Source of the DNA: Psychrobacillus sp. OK032
GTDB taxonomy: Bacteria; Bacillota; Bacilli; Bacillales_A; Planococcaceae
Assembly (NCBI RefSeq): GCF_900111345.1
Contig: NZ_FOGY01000007.1
Location: 214,030 to 278,029, forward strand
Reading direction: 5' to 3'
DNA length: 64,000 bases
Below, piece by piece: positions 54,675-63,907 of the stretch (positions are counted from its first letter, which is position 1; each line of letters starts with the position of its first letter). Made by a program: the position numbers and the translations under genes. The notes beneath the pieces are model-generated. The model saw only the letters and a list, made by a program, of their open reading frames with translations, did no database searches and was not told the origin of the DNA.

Positions 54675-54735
54675 TTCCTCACTCCTTATCTGTTTGTTCT
54701 CTATTATTATTCCACTAAATAAACTTAGTAAACAT

Positions 54736-55701
54736 TTATGTTGTTAAAAGGATTTTCCCAACACTTTTTCGACTTTCTAATAAGCGGTGTGCTTCGGCTC
54801 CGTCCTGCAATGCAAAAATAGTTGGCTCTTTGATAGTTATTTTTCCTTCTAAAATCCAGTCAAATAATTGCTTCGATCGTACCTTTCGTTCTTCTAAAGA
54901 GGTTAGTACATTCCAAAGGTCTCCACCAATTAACGTTTTAGAAGTATCCATCAACATGCGTGGATCAACAAACGCCGGATCTCCACCTGACATTCCATAA
55001 AACACAACAGTACCACCTATTTTAGCCACTTCAAAACTGTTTCCTAATGTAGAACCTACAGAATCATACGCGACGTCTACCCCGAAACCATTTGTTACTT
55101 CCTTCACTTCATCTATCCAATTGTCCTTATATAAGAAAACAGCATCCGCTCCGACCAAAGAAGCAACTTCGGACTTTTCCTTGGTGGAGGTGAGGCCAAT
55201 GATATTTGCTCCAAGTAGTTTCCCGATTTGAATTAGGTTTTGTCCCACACCACCAGCTGCTGCATGAACTAGTATCGTATCCCCAGTCTTCACTTGATAA
55301 CTATCACTAGTCAAATACTGTGCCGTTAATCCTTGCAATAAAACAGACGCAGCTATCTCAAAAGAAATATCATTTGGCAAAGGAATCGCTTTTTCGATAG
55401 GAACAGCTACTAATTCAGCATTCGCATATGGGACATCTGCAAATGCAATACGATCTCCTACGCTCCATTCAGATACTCCTACACCTACTTGCTCTACCAC
55501 ACCAGCACCCTCATATCCCAAAATATATGGTGGATTTCCGGCTAGATGATAATTCCCTTTTCTCCTATAAATATCAGCAAAATTTAACCCAATTGCTTTC
55601 ATTCGAACCAATACCTCATTTTCTTTCATGGCTGGGTTATCAATTTCTTTATACTGTAATACTTCAGGTCCACCAAACGTTTCAAAAATAAGTGCTTTCA
55701 T
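54736..55701 (-). CDS. NADPH:quinone oxidoreductase, zinc-independent MDR family
   Basis: 321 residues. N-terminal GroES-like domain starts MKALIFETFGGPEVLQY, and the NADPH-binding Rossmann motif is AAAGGVGQNLIQIGKLLGA. No zinc Cys residues are seen, as in Qor-type quinone reductases. It reduces quinones or enals with NADPH. A longer frame from 55803 has no ribosome binding site; GGGAG before ATG 55701 decides. It follows glmM on the same strand but after a terminator, so it is transcribed separately. Confidence 0.88.
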   Translation of the reverse strand: MKALIFETFGGPEVLQYKEIDNPAMKENEVLVRMKAIGLNFADIYRRKGNYHLAGNPPYILGYEGAGVVEQVGVGVSEWSVGDRIAFADVPYANAELVAVPIEKAIPLPNDISFEIAASVLLQGLTAQYLTSDSYQVKTGDTILVHAAAGGVGQNLIQIGKLLGANIIGLTSTKEKSEVASLVGADAVFLYKDNWIDEVKEVTNGFGVDVAYDSVGSTLGNSFEVAKIGGTVVFYGMSGGDPAFVDPRMLMDTSKTLIGGDLWNVLTSLEERKVRSKQLFDWILEGKITIKEPTIFALQDGAEAHRLLESRKSVGKILLTT

Positions 55702-55784
55702 TTTATTGCTCCCGTCTATTGAAATATATGACTTATCGTATATAAACTTTGTATGAAGTACAATGAATCTGACTTTTGGGGTAA

Positions 55785-55812
55785 CGAAAAAAATCCAGCA
55801 CAAGGCTGGATT
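55785..55812 (-). terminator. Intrinsic terminator of the cdaA-cdaR-glmM operon
   Basis: AATCCAGC-CTTG-GCTGGATT stem followed by seven T's on the minus strand, just past the glmM stop. Confidence 0.85.
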
Positions 55813-55820
55813 ATAATTTA

Positions 55821-57173
55821 TTATTCAGCTAATCCCATCTCTGCTTTTACTACATCCACAATACGGCTTACGTAGTTTTCGCAGTCTGCTTCCGTAGCTG
55901 CTTCTACCATGACACGTACAAGCGGTTCTGTACCTGATGGTCGAACTAAAACGCGACCATTGCCCGACATTTCTGCTTCTACTGTTTGAATCATAGCTGC
56001 TACTTTCACATTTTCTGTCACTGCATGCTTGTCTGTTACGCGCACATTTACAAGCTTTTGAGGAAAGATGGTCATTTCAGATGCAAGTTCTGAAAGTTTT
56101 TTCCCGGTTACTTTCATAATATTGACTAGTTGTAGACCAGTTAATAAACCGTCACCTGTTGTATTGTAATCTAGGAAGACAATATGTCCTGACTGCTCCC
56201 CGCCAAGGTTATAGCCATTCTTTTTCATTTCCTCTACTACATAGCGATCTCCAACTGCTGTTTTCACACTTGTCATGTCATGTGCTTCTAATGCTTTATA
56301 GAAGCCCATATTACTCATCACAGTGGAAACGACCGTGCTTTTATTTAAACGCCCATGTGCATTTAAATATTTGGCACATATATACATGATTTGGTCGCCA
56401 TCTACAATTTGTCCTTTTTCATCAACAGCGATTAAACGGTCCCCGTCTCCATCAAATGCAAGACCTACGTCCGCTCCTTTTTCTAAGACAAACTTAGCTA
56501 GTTCTTCTGGATGTGTTGAACCTACACCTTCATTAATATTCAACCCATTTGGAGATACTCCCATCGTCGATAGATCTGCATCTAAATCCGCAAATACATG
56601 GGTTCCAAGGGAAGAAGTTGCCCCGTTTGCACAGTCTAATGCGACATGGACACCTACAAACTCTTCATCTATTGTTTGTTTCAAGTATTGAATATATTTT
56701 TGTCCGCCTTCAAAATAATCCGATACGGAACCAACTCCTGCTCCAGTAGGACGAGGAATTTCATCTACTTCTGCATCGAGTAGTTGCTCAATCTCCTCTT
56801 CCTGTTCATCCGAAAGCTTGAAACCATCCGGCCCAAAGAATTTAATTCCATTATCTGCCACTGGATTATGCGAAGCAGAAATCATCACTCCTGCATCTGC
56901 ACTCATAACTCGCGTTAAAAAAGCTACACCAGGTGTACTAATGACTCCTAAACGCATCACTTCCACACCAACTGAGAGAAGCCCAGCAACGAGTGCACCT
57001 TCTAGCATATGACCGGATACCCTAGTATCGCGACCGATTAACACCTTCGCTCGTTCCTTTGCTTCCTTCGTTAGAATATATCCTCCAACACGACCTAGTT
57101 TAAAAGCTAGTTCTGGTGTTAATTCTGAATTTGCTACTCCTCGAACACCATCTGTACCAAAATATTTTCCCAT
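55821..57173 (-). CDS. glmM: Phosphoglucosamine mutase
   Basis: 450 residues, family length. It converts glucosamine-6-phosphate to glucosamine-1-phosphate for UDP-GlcNAc synthesis. [20 protein letters not shown] is the family start, the phospho-Ser is Ser101 in [10 protein letters not shown], the metal loop is AFDGDGDR and the phosphate-binding loop is [12 protein letters not shown]. Third gene of cdaA-cdaR-glmM, 37 bases after cdaR. In this operon GlmM can bind and restrain CdaA, linking c-di-AMP to wall supply (family knowledge). Confidence 0.97.
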   Translation of the reverse strand: MGKYFGTDGVRGVANSELTPELAFKLGRVGGYILTKEAKERAKVLIGRDTRVSGHMLEGALVAGLLSVGVEVMRLGVISTPGVAFLTRVMSADAGVMISASHNPVADNGIKFFGPDGFKLSDEQEEEIEQLLDAEVDEIPRPTGAGVGSVSDYFEGGQKYIQYLKQTIDEEFVGVHVALDCANGATSSLGTHVFADLDADLSTMGVSPNGLNINEGVGSTHPEELAKFVLEKGADVGLAFDGDGDRLIAVDEKGQIVDGDQIMYICAKYLNAHGRLNKSTVVSTVMSNMGFYKALEAHDMTSVKTAVGDRYVVEEMKKNGYNLGGEQSGHIVFLDYNTTGDGLLTGLQLVNIMKVTGKKLSELASEMTIFPQKLVNVRVTDKHAVTENVKVAAMIQTVEAEMSGNGRVLVRPSGTEPLVRVMVEAATEADCENYVSRIVDVVKAEMGLAE

Positions 57174-57210
57174 TTCTTCTTCTCTCCTTAAAAACCTGTT
57201 GTCCTACGCA

Positions 57211-58476
57211 TTAAGCTTCTTTTATTGTTATTTTTGCCTCAGATTCAGACGTTCCCCATTCTATATTAGATGGGCCTTCTATTTGAATAGGAAGGGTTGT
57301 TTCCCCAACCTCAGCATTCTCGGCATTTACGTATACGGAAACATTGTTTAGTTGAATACTTTCCAAAGCCTCGGGTGTTCCTTTTGCTACGACAGAAACG
57401 ATTCCATCTGTAGGTGTTTCAAAATTACTAACTAGATGTTCCGGTAGCCCCTTCACTGTAATCGCAACTTTTTCAAATGATTTCTCTTCCACTATTGAAA
57501 CAGTTTCCTCTTGCTCATCTTCAGTCTCAACTGATGATGCTGGTGTGACATCTGCTGTTATTTTTATCTTGTCGAGCGACAATTTAGACACACCATCTGG
57601 AATTGCGAACTTCAACTCAAAGCTACTCGTATCTTCTAGTTTACTCACGTCTACATCAACTTGTAACTGCCCTATTTTATCTAATACTGTTCGTGGGCCA
57701 TAAAGTCTAATATTTTTTACATCAGTTGACAATCCATTAACCGTTACCCCTTCTTTAGGCACACCTTTGGGAACTAAAACTACCGGGACTTCTTTACTGT
57801 ATTCTTCTACATTCACTTTTACTTGTGTCGTTTTCGGTTCAACGGTTACATCTAATTTATTTAAATCCGCGTCGAGTACTCGTATGCTTGCTTCTTGTTC
57901 AAACGATTTATTAATCCCTTCATCTCTAACAATGGTAGCTTTTACATAGCCTATGCTATCTATAATACTTTTTGCTCCTGTGACGATTACTTTTTTCGGT
58001 TCCATATCATAGGACTTGACGATATAGTTTTCAGCTAACAAGCTTTCATTCATATCTAAATCCACAGTAAATTCTTGGGAAACACGTTCTTCAATCACTA
58101 CATTTACATTTACAGGGTCAATACGCACTTTCAATTTATCTGAAAAGTTTTCAGTTGAAAACGCTACTCTATGTTCACCAAACGTTACCTCTCGTAAATC
58201 AATAAATACTTTATAATCTTTCATCACTTTCGTGGAAAAAACTTGTTGCGATGGACCTTCTATATTCACCGTAACAGTTTCTGGCACTCCTGTTACAACG
58301 GAGTTTTCATCATCATAATATACCTCTACAGGCACATCCCGAAGAACTTCCACTGACGTGCTAGTTGTATTCATATTATTTTTTTCCATATCCGATTTCA
58401 CAGAAACGAACAGTAGAATTGCAAGTACTAATGCAATTATCCGTAAAAACCATGGATTGCCCATCATTTTATCCAT
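57211..58476 (-). CDS. cdaR: CdaR, YbbR-domain regulator of diadenylate cyclase
   Basis: 421 residues. One membrane helix (about 10-25) anchors four YbbR repeats outside the cell, e.g. VPVEVYYDDENSVVTGVPET and VTVNIEGPSQQV. In B. subtilis and Listeria CdaR binds CdaA and tunes c-di-AMP production. It overlaps the cdaA end by eight bases and precedes glmM, the standard operon. The repeats are followed by a Glu-rich linker (SVETEDEQEETVSIVEEKS) before the last one. GGAGGGGGA before ATG 58476. Confidence 0.93.
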   Translation of the reverse strand: MDKMMGNPWFLRIIALVLAILLFVSVKSDMEKNNMNTTSTSVEVLRDVPVEVYYDDENSVVTGVPETVTVNIEGPSQQVFSTKVMKDYKVFIDLREVTFGEHRVAFSTENFSDKLKVRIDPVNVNVVIEERVSQEFTVDLDMNESLLAENYIVKSYDMEPKKVIVTGAKSIIDSIGYVKATIVRDEGINKSFEQEASIRVLDADLNKLDVTVEPKTTQVKVNVEEYSKEVPVVLVPKGVPKEGVTVNGLSTDVKNIRLYGPRTVLDKIGQLQVDVDVSKLEDTSSFELKFAIPDGVSKLSLDKIKITADVTPASSVETEDEQEETVSIVEEKSFEKVAITVKGLPEHLVSNFETPTDGIVSVVAKGTPEALESIQLNNVSVYVNAENAEVGETTLPIQIEGPSNIEWGTSESEAKITIKEA

Positions 58477-59308
58477 TCTGTTTCCCCCTCCACAACCATT
58501 TAGAAGAAGTTACTTGTTCCTCTGTTGGTCCAAACCAAAGGCGTTTCAAGTGATTTTCAAACTCTTCCATGGATAAGTTTCGATGGAGATCTCCATTAGA
58601 TGTTAAACTTACCGCTCCTGTTTCTTCTGATACAACAATGGTAATAGCATCCGTTACTTCACTTAAACCAATTGCTGCACGGTGCCGTGTTCCAAGCTCT
58701 TTGGAAATGAAAGGACTTTCAGATAACGGCAAATAACAAGCGGCGGAGACAATATTATTTTTTTGAACAATAACCGCACCGTCATGTAAAGGTGTATTTG
58801 GTATAAAGATATTAATCATAAGCTCCGAAGTAAGATGCGCATTTAACTGAATTCCCGTTTCAATGTATTCATTTAAACCCGTTTCTCTTTCAATGGAGAT
58901 TAACGCTCCAATACGACGTTTCGCCATATAACTTACAGATTTTTTCATAGCCTCTATTAAACGGTTTTTTTCTTCCTCTTCTTGCATCGTGGAACTTCTT
59001 GCGAAGAGCTTACCTCTACCTATTTGCTCGAGTGCTCTTCTTATTTCAGGTTGAAATATAACGATGATTGCAAAAAATCCAATACTTATTACATTTTCAA
59101 GCAGCCAGCCAAGTGTATCCATACCTAAAAAATCGGTTACTACTCGAGCTGCGATTATAACGAATATTCCTTTTAATAATTGAACTGCTTTCGTTCCTTT
59201 TATCAAGGTAATTAATTTATATATTACAAACCAAACAAATAAAACATCTAAAATGTTTACAATTACGTTTACTGGCATAAAACTAGTAAATTGCTCCATA
59301 AACGACAT
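58469..59308 (-). CDS. cdaA: Diadenylate cyclase CdaA
   Basis: 279 residues. Three N-terminal membrane helices (to about 85) precede the DAC domain. Catalytic motifs DGAVIVQKN and GTRHRAAIG are intact, so it should make c-di-AMP from two ATP at the membrane. The ATG at 59308 after GGGGG fits better than the frame from 59344. First gene of cdaA-cdaR-glmM; a terminator (59388-59422) separates it from sigW-rsiW upstream. c-di-AMP governs potassium and osmolyte balance. Confidence 0.95.
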   Translation of the reverse strand: MSFMEQFTSFMPVNVIVNILDVLFVWFVIYKLITLIKGTKAVQLLKGIFVIIAARVVTDFLGMDTLGWLLENVISIGFFAIIVIFQPEIRRALEQIGRGKLFARSSTMQEEEEKNRLIEAMKKSVSYMAKRRIGALISIERETGLNEYIETGIQLNAHLTSELMINIFIPNTPLHDGAVIVQKNNIVSAACYLPLSESPFISKELGTRHRAAIGLSEVTDAITIVVSEETGAVSLTSNGDLHRNLSMEEFENHLKRLWFGPTEEQVTSSKWLWRGKQNG

Positions 59309-59387
59309 GTGGCATCCCCCACTTTTCATCACAAATCCATACAATGATAGTATATCATAGTTGCCCGCTTCCCTACATTTTAGGGCG

Positions 59388-59422
59388 AAAAAAGTCTATC
59401 CACTTCCCTGGATAGACTTTCC
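59388..59422 (-). terminator. Intrinsic terminator of sigW-rsiW
   Basis: AAAGTCTATCCA/TGGATAGACTTT stem with T-run on the minus strand, directly after rsiW. Confidence 0.85.
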
Positions 59423-59423
59423 A

Positions 59424-60053
59424 TTATTTTGTTTCCTCTTTATCAAAAAATGAAACGACTTCTTTCGCACCTTCTTTTATGTGAAACCAAAGCCAATCAA
59501 ATACCTCATTAATCTCTTCCGTTTTGCCCGTTATGACTGCAGTAGAAGCCATATACTTCGAACCATTTATGACGGTTAGATTCCCGTCTAATTCACCATC
59601 GATTCGAACATCGCCATTTTGGACCACTAGATTACCTTTTACAACTTGTCCTTCGGGGATAATAACCGTTTCTCCTTCCACCACTACATTTTCTTGCTTG
59701 GTAAAAGAGAATTGCTGCTCTTCATTGAAATTACTAAATAATGCACTACTCATAAATAAAAAGAATAATGCTGCTGCAGTGAGAATTGGATGACGCCGCA
59801 ACCATCTACTAACACCAGCATGTGATTTTTCTTTTGGAAGTCTTGCCATTACAGTTTGACTAAAATTAGTTGGTGCTTCTACATGAGCTGCTCCTTTTAC
59901 AAAAGCAACTACATCGCTTAATTCATGCATATGAGCCTGACAATCCACGCATGACTGCAAATGAGATTTTAGTTCAAGCTCATGTTCACGGCTTATTTCA
60001 CCATCTAGATATTCATGCATATAGTGAACAATTCGCTCTGGACATGCATTCAT
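59424..60053 (-). CDS. rsiW: Anti-sigma-W factor RsiW
   Basis: 209 residues. N-terminal zinc-binding anti-sigma domain (ZAS) with His, Cys, Cys in EHELELKSHLQSCVDCQAHM. One membrane helix (about 90-108, RRHPILTAAALFFLFMSSAL) is followed by an extracellular part with bactofilin-like repeats (KGNLVVQNGDVRIDGELDGN). It holds SigW until site-1 and site-2 proteases cut it under envelope stress. Lies 12 bases after sigW. AGGAGGG before ATG. Confidence 0.93.
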   Translation of the reverse strand: MNACPERIVHYMHEYLDGEISREHELELKSHLQSCVDCQAHMHELSDVVAFVKGAAHVEAPTNFSQTVMARLPKEKSHAGVSRWLRRHPILTAAALFFLFMSSALFSNFNEEQQFSFTKQENVVVEGETVIIPEGQVVKGNLVVQNGDVRIDGELDGNLTVINGSKYMASTAVITGKTEEINEVFDWLWFHIKEGAKEVVSFFDKEETK

Positions 60054-60065
60054 CGTGATTCCCTC

Positions 60066-60641
60066 CTATAAAAAATTGGGCTGCCTGCTTAACTGTTTTC
60101 TCAGTGCTTCTCGGCCTCTATGAATTCTCGTTTTTACTGTTCCAAGTGGTAATTCTAATATTTCGCTAATCTCTTGTAAAGATAATTCTTCCATATACTT
60201 TAAAACAATGGCCGATCGATATTTATCCGGAAGACGACTAATCTCATACTGTATTCGATCTTGAAGCTCCAACTTCATGATTTCTTCTTCCGGCAGTTCA
60301 TCAGCTGCTGCGATTTGAGAGTACATATCCAGTCCTTCTGTACCCTTTACTTCTGCATCTAAATAATAATCCGGCTTTTTTTTCCTTATACGATCGATAC
60401 ATAGATTGGTCGCAATACGGTATAGCCAAGTAGAAAATTTTCTTTTTTGATCAAAGGTGTGTATGTTGATAAAGGCTCGCACAAATGCTTCTTGTGCAAT
60501 ATCTTCCGCTTCATGGCGATTTCCTAGCATTCGGAAACATACTTGAAATAGTCTATGCTGATACAGGTCGACAATCTCCGCGAATGCGTCTTTATCGCCT
60601 TTTAACACTTGTTTTATTCTTTTATTTATTAACGCATCCAT
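60066..60641 (-). CDS. sigW: ECF sigma factor SigW
   Basis: 191 residues. Region 2 has YQHRLFQVCFRMLGNRHEAE and DIAQEAFVRAFINIHTFDQK, and region 4 has YMEELSLQEISEILELPLGT followed by VKTRIHRGREALRKQL. It directs the response to wall-active antibiotics and antimicrobial peptides. The position before rsiW and the autoregulatory promoter upstream confirm the identity. GGAGGGG before ATG 60641. Confidence 0.95.
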   Translation of the reverse strand: MDALINKRIKQVLKGDKDAFAEIVDLYQHRLFQVCFRMLGNRHEAEDIAQEAFVRAFINIHTFDQKRKFSTWLYRIATNLCIDRIRKKKPDYYLDAEVKGTEGLDMYSQIAAADELPEEEIMKLELQDRIQYEISRLPDKYRSAIVLKYMEELSLQEISEILELPLGTVKTRIHRGREALRKQLSRQPNFL

Positions 60642-60681
60642 CGTGATTTTTCCCCTCCGCCTCGTGCGGCTGTCTTACCTA

Positions 60682-60708
60682 TACGGATAAAGGTAACAAC
60701 AGGTTTCA
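60682..60708 (-). promoter_or_regulatory. Sigma-W autoregulatory promoter
   Basis: Minus strand TGAAAC (60708-60703), 17-base spacer, CGTA (60685-60682), about 40 bases before sigW. Matches the sigma-W consensus. Confidence 0.85.
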
Positions 60709-60765
60709 TTTTTTTCTATATTATTTATTTTACCAAATATTCCATGCATTGTGTTGATAATAACA

Positions 60766-60796
60766 AAAAGAAAAGCAGACTATTTGCCTGCTTTCT
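60766..60796 (-). terminator. Intrinsic terminator of rocF
   Basis: AGCAGGC-AAATA-GTCTGCT stem followed by T-rich sequence on the minus strand, just after the arginase stop. Confidence 0.7.
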
Positions 60797-60808
60797 AATC
60801 AATTCGTA

Positions 60809-61714
60809 TTATATGAGACTTTCACCAAACAGCGATCCCATCAATCCAACTGCAACATCGGCTGTCTTATTTTTTTCATCCAGTATTGGATTTACTTCTA
60901 CAAATTCAGCTGATGTAATCAAATTAGAAGAATAAAGCATTTCCATTGCTAAATGGCTTTCACGATAACTAATGCCACCAGGAACCGGTGTACCAACCCC
61001 TGGTGTGTAGAGTGGGTCTAAACCGTCTAAATCGAGCGATAGATGGACTCCATCTACGTTACGTTCATGGAAATAGGCTATTGTTTGATTCATTACTTCA
61101 GTCATCCCATGCTTATCAATCTCATGCATAGAAAAGACTTTAATGCCCTTTTCTTTTATTAATTCACGTTCGCCCGGGTCTACTGAACGAGCCCCTATAA
61201 TGACAACGTTTTCGGATTTAATCTTTGGAGCGTAAGCTCGAATATTCACTAAGTCTTCATGGCCCAAGCCAAGACTAGCTGCTAGAGGCATTCCATGTAT
61301 ATTCCCAGAAGGTGAAGTTTCTGCTGTATTTAGGTCGGCATGCGCATCGTACCAAATAACTCCTAAATTTTCATAGCGATCCGCAAGACCTGCAAGTGTC
61401 CCGATTGCTATACTATGATCGCCACCGAGTACTAGGGGATATCTTCCTTCAGATAGTACTTCATGGACTTTGTTCGCTAGATTTGTATTACCTTCTATTA
61501 CATCTTCCAAATTACGTAAAGTTGTATTTGGAGATTGTTCTTTACGAGTATGACTAATTGCAATATCTCCCTCGTCTTTAACAGTGTGACCTAGGGCCTT
61601 TAGACGTTCTACGACTCCTGCATAACGGATAGCACTTGGACCCATATCGACTCCACGTCTATTTTGTCCAAGATCCATTGGTACACCTATTATTGAGATA
61701 TTTAACTTATTCAT
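60809..61714 (-). CDS. rocF: Arginase
   Basis: 301 residues. It hydrolyses arginine to ornithine and urea with two Mn ions. Metal-binding motifs are complete: [18 protein letters not shown] and SLDLDGLDP, and [11 protein letters not shown] lies near the active site. The start is ATG 61714 after AAAGGGG; the longer frame from 61774 lacks a ribosome binding site. Monocistronic here, without rocD/rocE, but rocF next to sigW is common in this group. Agmatinase is less likely given the overall arginase sequence pattern. Confidence 0.93.
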   Translation of the reverse strand: MNKLNISIIGVPMDLGQNRRGVDMGPSAIRYAGVVERLKALGHTVKDEGDIAISHTRKEQSPNTTLRNLEDVIEGNTNLANKVHEVLSEGRYPLVLGGDHSIAIGTLAGLADRYENLGVIWYDAHADLNTAETSPSGNIHGMPLAASLGLGHEDLVNIRAYAPKIKSENVVIIGARSVDPGERELIKEKGIKVFSMHEIDKHGMTEVMNQTIAYFHERNVDGVHLSLDLDGLDPLYTPGVGTPVPGGISYRESHLAMEMLYSSNLITSAEFVEVNPILDEKNKTADVAVGLMGSLFGESLI

Positions 61715-61784
61715 GATGTAATACCCCTTTCCATTCCTACATCTATTGTAAATCTTAAAGGGGAATTGGCTCAACTCAGCATTT

Positions 61785-62366
61785 TCATGAATATTTATTC
61801 ATTAACTGAACAAGATGGGTTTTCACTTCTGGCCATTCACTCTCAATGATTGAGTAAACAACGGCATTTCTCACCGTGCCATTTGAACGAATTCGTTCAT
61901 TACGAAGAACACCCTCTTTTATACCACCTATTCGTTCAATGGCACGCTGGGAAGTCATATTCAACTCATCCGTTTTAAATTGGACACGAATCATCCCTAA
62001 GTGTTCAAAACAATGTTTTAAAAGCAAGTATTTGGTTGTTGTATTCACATGTGTTCGCTGAAACTGTTTCCCATAGAAAGTCGAACCTATTTCACAAGCA
62101 TGATTCGTATGATCCATTCCATAAATACGGGTTGTTCCCATTATTTTATTTGTATCGGTATTTTCTACTACAAATGAAAGTGCAGTTTGTTCTGTATTCA
62201 TTTGAAAAATTCCTACTTGCAACCAATTATTAAGTTGTTCCCTATTTTCTATTTTATTCAACATAAATTGAAAGATTTGGGGATCATACAACTCCCACAA
62301 AAACGGTATGTCACTTTCTTTCATTGGTCGTAATGTCACATCTCCATATACCATTGTTTCAGCCAA
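61785..62366 (-). CDS. GNAT family N-acetyltransferase (RimJ/RimL-like)
   Basis: About 193 residues. The N-terminal VTLRPMKESDIPFLWELYDP, the central GTTRIYGMDHTNHACEIGST and the C-terminal RAIERIGGIKEGVLRNERIR define an RimJ/RimL-type fold that acetylates protein N-termini or small amines from acetyl-CoA. The GTG at 62375 is inside GAGGTG; TTG at 62366 is the probable start, with ATG 62354 as an alternative. Monocistronic upstream of rocF. Substrate unknown. Confidence 0.82.
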   Translation of the reverse strand: MAETMVYGDVTLRPMKESDIPFLWELYDPQIFQFMLNKIENREQLNNWLQVGIFQMNTEQTALSFVVENTDTNKIMGTTRIYGMDHTNHACEIGSTFYGKQFQRTHVNTTTKYLLLKHCFEHLGMIRVQFKTDELNMTSQRAIERIGGIKEGVLRNERIRSNGTVRNAVVYSIIESEWPEVKTHLVQLMNKYS

Positions 62367-62596
62367 ACTCAACACCTCATTTTTTTATATCATCATAATA
62401 GAAATATGGTCCGATTGAAAAGTAATTTACCTCGGAAACTATGAAATTACTAAGTAAAAAGATTGTCTAAAGAACAATGACTTTTTATTAATCGGTGTGA
62501 GTGGTTTTTGTTGTGTTGGTTATGTGTTTTGTCGCCTCCACTGTACTTATATCTCGCTTAGGATTATTCGTCCAACTTCAACATTTTGTAGATTAA

Positions 62597-62627
62597 AAAA
62601 ACCTTTCCGAAAGACGGAAAGGTTTAC
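62597..62627 (-). terminator. Terminator of the tRNA cluster
   Basis: AAACCTTTCCG-AAAGA-CGGAAAGGTTT stem; minus-strand T-run follows. The rest of 62376-62596 shows no clear gene. Confidence 0.88.
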
Positions 62628-62645
62628 TTTGTAATATATAAGTTA

Positions 62646-62718
62646 TGGAGCCTAGCGGGATCGAACCGCTGACCTCCTGCGTGCAAGGCAGGCGCTCTCC
62701 CAGCTGAGCTAAGGCCCC
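62646..62718 (-). tRNA. tRNA-Ala (TGC)
   Basis: Cloverleaf: acceptor GGGGCCT with AGGCTCC, TAGCTCAGCTGGGAGAGC D-arm, anticodon TGC in CTTGCAC, T-loop GGTTCGATCC. CCA not encoded. Last gene of the cluster. Confidence 0.95.
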
Positions 62719-62740
62719 GTAAAACGGAATGTAATATTTG

Positions 62741-62815
62741 TGGCTGGGGTACCTGGATTCGAACCAGGGCATGACGGAATCAAAATCCGTTGCCTTACCG
62801 CTTGGCTATACCCCA
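62741..62815 (-). tRNA. tRNA-Gln (TTG)
   Basis: TGGGGTATAGCCAAGCGGTA start, anticodon TTG in ATTTTGATT, T-arm CTGGTTCGAATCCAG, CCA encoded. Confidence 0.95.
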
Positions 62816-62821
62816 ATAAAC

Positions 62822-62905
62822 TGGTGGAGGGGGACGGATTCGAACCGCCGAACCCTAAGGAGCGGATTTACAGTCCGCCGCGTTTAGCCACTTCGCTACC
62901 CCTCC
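62822..62905 (-). tRNA. tRNA-Tyr (GTA)
   Basis: GGAGGGG acceptor, anticodon GTA in CTGTAAATC, long variable arm (CTCCTTAGGGTTCGG region), as expected for Tyr. CCA encoded. Confidence 0.95.
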
Positions 62906-62926
62906 AAAGCTAAGTATGAAAATAAA

Positions 62927-63002
62927 TGGTGGAGGATGACGGGCTCGAACCGCCGACCCTCTGCTTGTAAGGCAGATGCTCTCCCAGCTGAGCTAATCCT
63001 CC
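62927..63002 (-). tRNA. tRNA-Val (TAC)
   Basis: GGAGGAT acceptor with ATCCTCC, anticodon TAC in CTTACAAG, CCA encoded. Confidence 0.95.
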
Positions 63003-63127
63003 TGGGTTATAAAAATCACGATCAGTTATGTACCTCTATAAGAATCGGACAAGAATTATAATAACATATTTGTTTCTCTTAAGCAAGTAGTTGTCTAGGC
63101 TTATTTACATTTAATTTTCAAAATGTA

Positions 63128-63200
63128 AGCTTCCAAGCGGGTTCGAACCGCTGACCTCTTCCTTACCATGGAAGCACTCTACCTGCTGAGCTATGGAAGC
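63128..63200 (-). tRNA. tRNA-Thr (GGT)
   Basis: GCTTCCA acceptor with TGGAAGC, anticodon GGT in CATGGTAAG, T-arm GCGGTTCGAACCCGC. CCA not encoded. Confidence 0.95.
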
Positions 63201-63213
63201 ACAGACAAAAAAA

Positions 63214-63288
63214 TGGCTCCGAAGGTAGGACTCGAACCTACGACCGATCGGTTAACAGCCGATTGCTCTACCACTGAGCTACTTCGGA
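63214..63288 (-). tRNA. tRNA-Asn (GTT)
   Basis: TCCGAAG acceptor with CTTCGGA, anticodon GTT in CTGTTAACC, CCA encoded. First gene of the cluster in transcription order. Confidence 0.95.
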
Positions 63289-63317
63289 ACAATGCATCTA
63301 TTTAAAGTACAAATATA

Positions 63318-63345
63318 ATTATAACAATTATTATTTATATTGCAA
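63318..63345 (-). promoter_or_regulatory. Promoter of the tRNA cluster
   Basis: Minus strand TTGCAA (63345-63340), 16-base spacer, TATAAT (63323-63318), 30 bases before tRNA-Asn. This, with the terminator after 5S, suggests the tRNA cluster is transcribed independently of the rRNA operon. Confidence 0.7.
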
Positions 63346-63599
63346 GTCTATTTCTACATTTTTTTTAAAATATAACCTAATTGTTTATTAGCATTTAATA
63401 TCGTTAACATTTATCCCCAAAAGAGATTAACATTCCTCTCATTTATTTAAGTATCTACAATTAATTACTAGAATTTAAGCTCAACTTTTTAGTGAAAATG
63501 CATGACCAAAGTTATCCAGTTGTCATTATAATTCATTGTTACCTAAAGCATGAAAAGAAGTCCTACTCTTACAGGTCGGATATCTACTGCCAATGATAT

Positions 63600-63800
63600 A
63601 AAGGATTTTTCCTTAGAAATAAATAGGTTATGACGGTCAAATCGAGCTCATAAGTAACCAGTTTCCCTCTGGAAGCAACTACCTGCGATTCCATTGTTCA
63701 GGGAAGTTGAAGTTGGATATAAGTGAGTCAAGGCAATCAAATTAAGCTCGTAAGCACTGTTTTACGTGAGAGCGGTCATCTTTGTAGATGAGAGCAACCT
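63600..63800. repeat. Imperfect direct repeats in the 5S-tRNA spacer
   Basis: GGTCAAATCGAGCTCATAAG (about 63636) recurs loosely as GCAATCAAATTAAGCTCGTAAG (about 63733), and GGAAGCAACT near 63672 recurs as GAGCAACCT near 63792. No ORF. The rest of 63350-63860 is AT-rich with nothing identifiable. Confidence 0.4.
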
Positions 63801-63862
63801 AACATAGAGAATCTCATATCTTCATACCGCTACCTTCCTTATAAAAGGTTAAGTTTCTACAT

Positions 63863-63897
63863 ACAAAAAAGCCGTTACCGATTATTCGATAACGACT
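63863..63897 (-). terminator. Terminator of the rRNA operon
   Basis: AAGTCGTTATCGAATAATCG pairs with itself and GGTAACGGCTT, followed by T's on the minus strand, about 10 bases after the 5S 3' end. Confidence 0.8.
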
Positions 63898-63907
63898 TCT
63901 TTATTAG

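Noticed and set aside
62505..62600. Cys/Gly-rich frame (VSGFCCVGYV) resembling YjcZ-type small proteins
   Set aside because: Frame is interrupted and lacks a clear ribosome binding site; resemblance covers only about ten residues.
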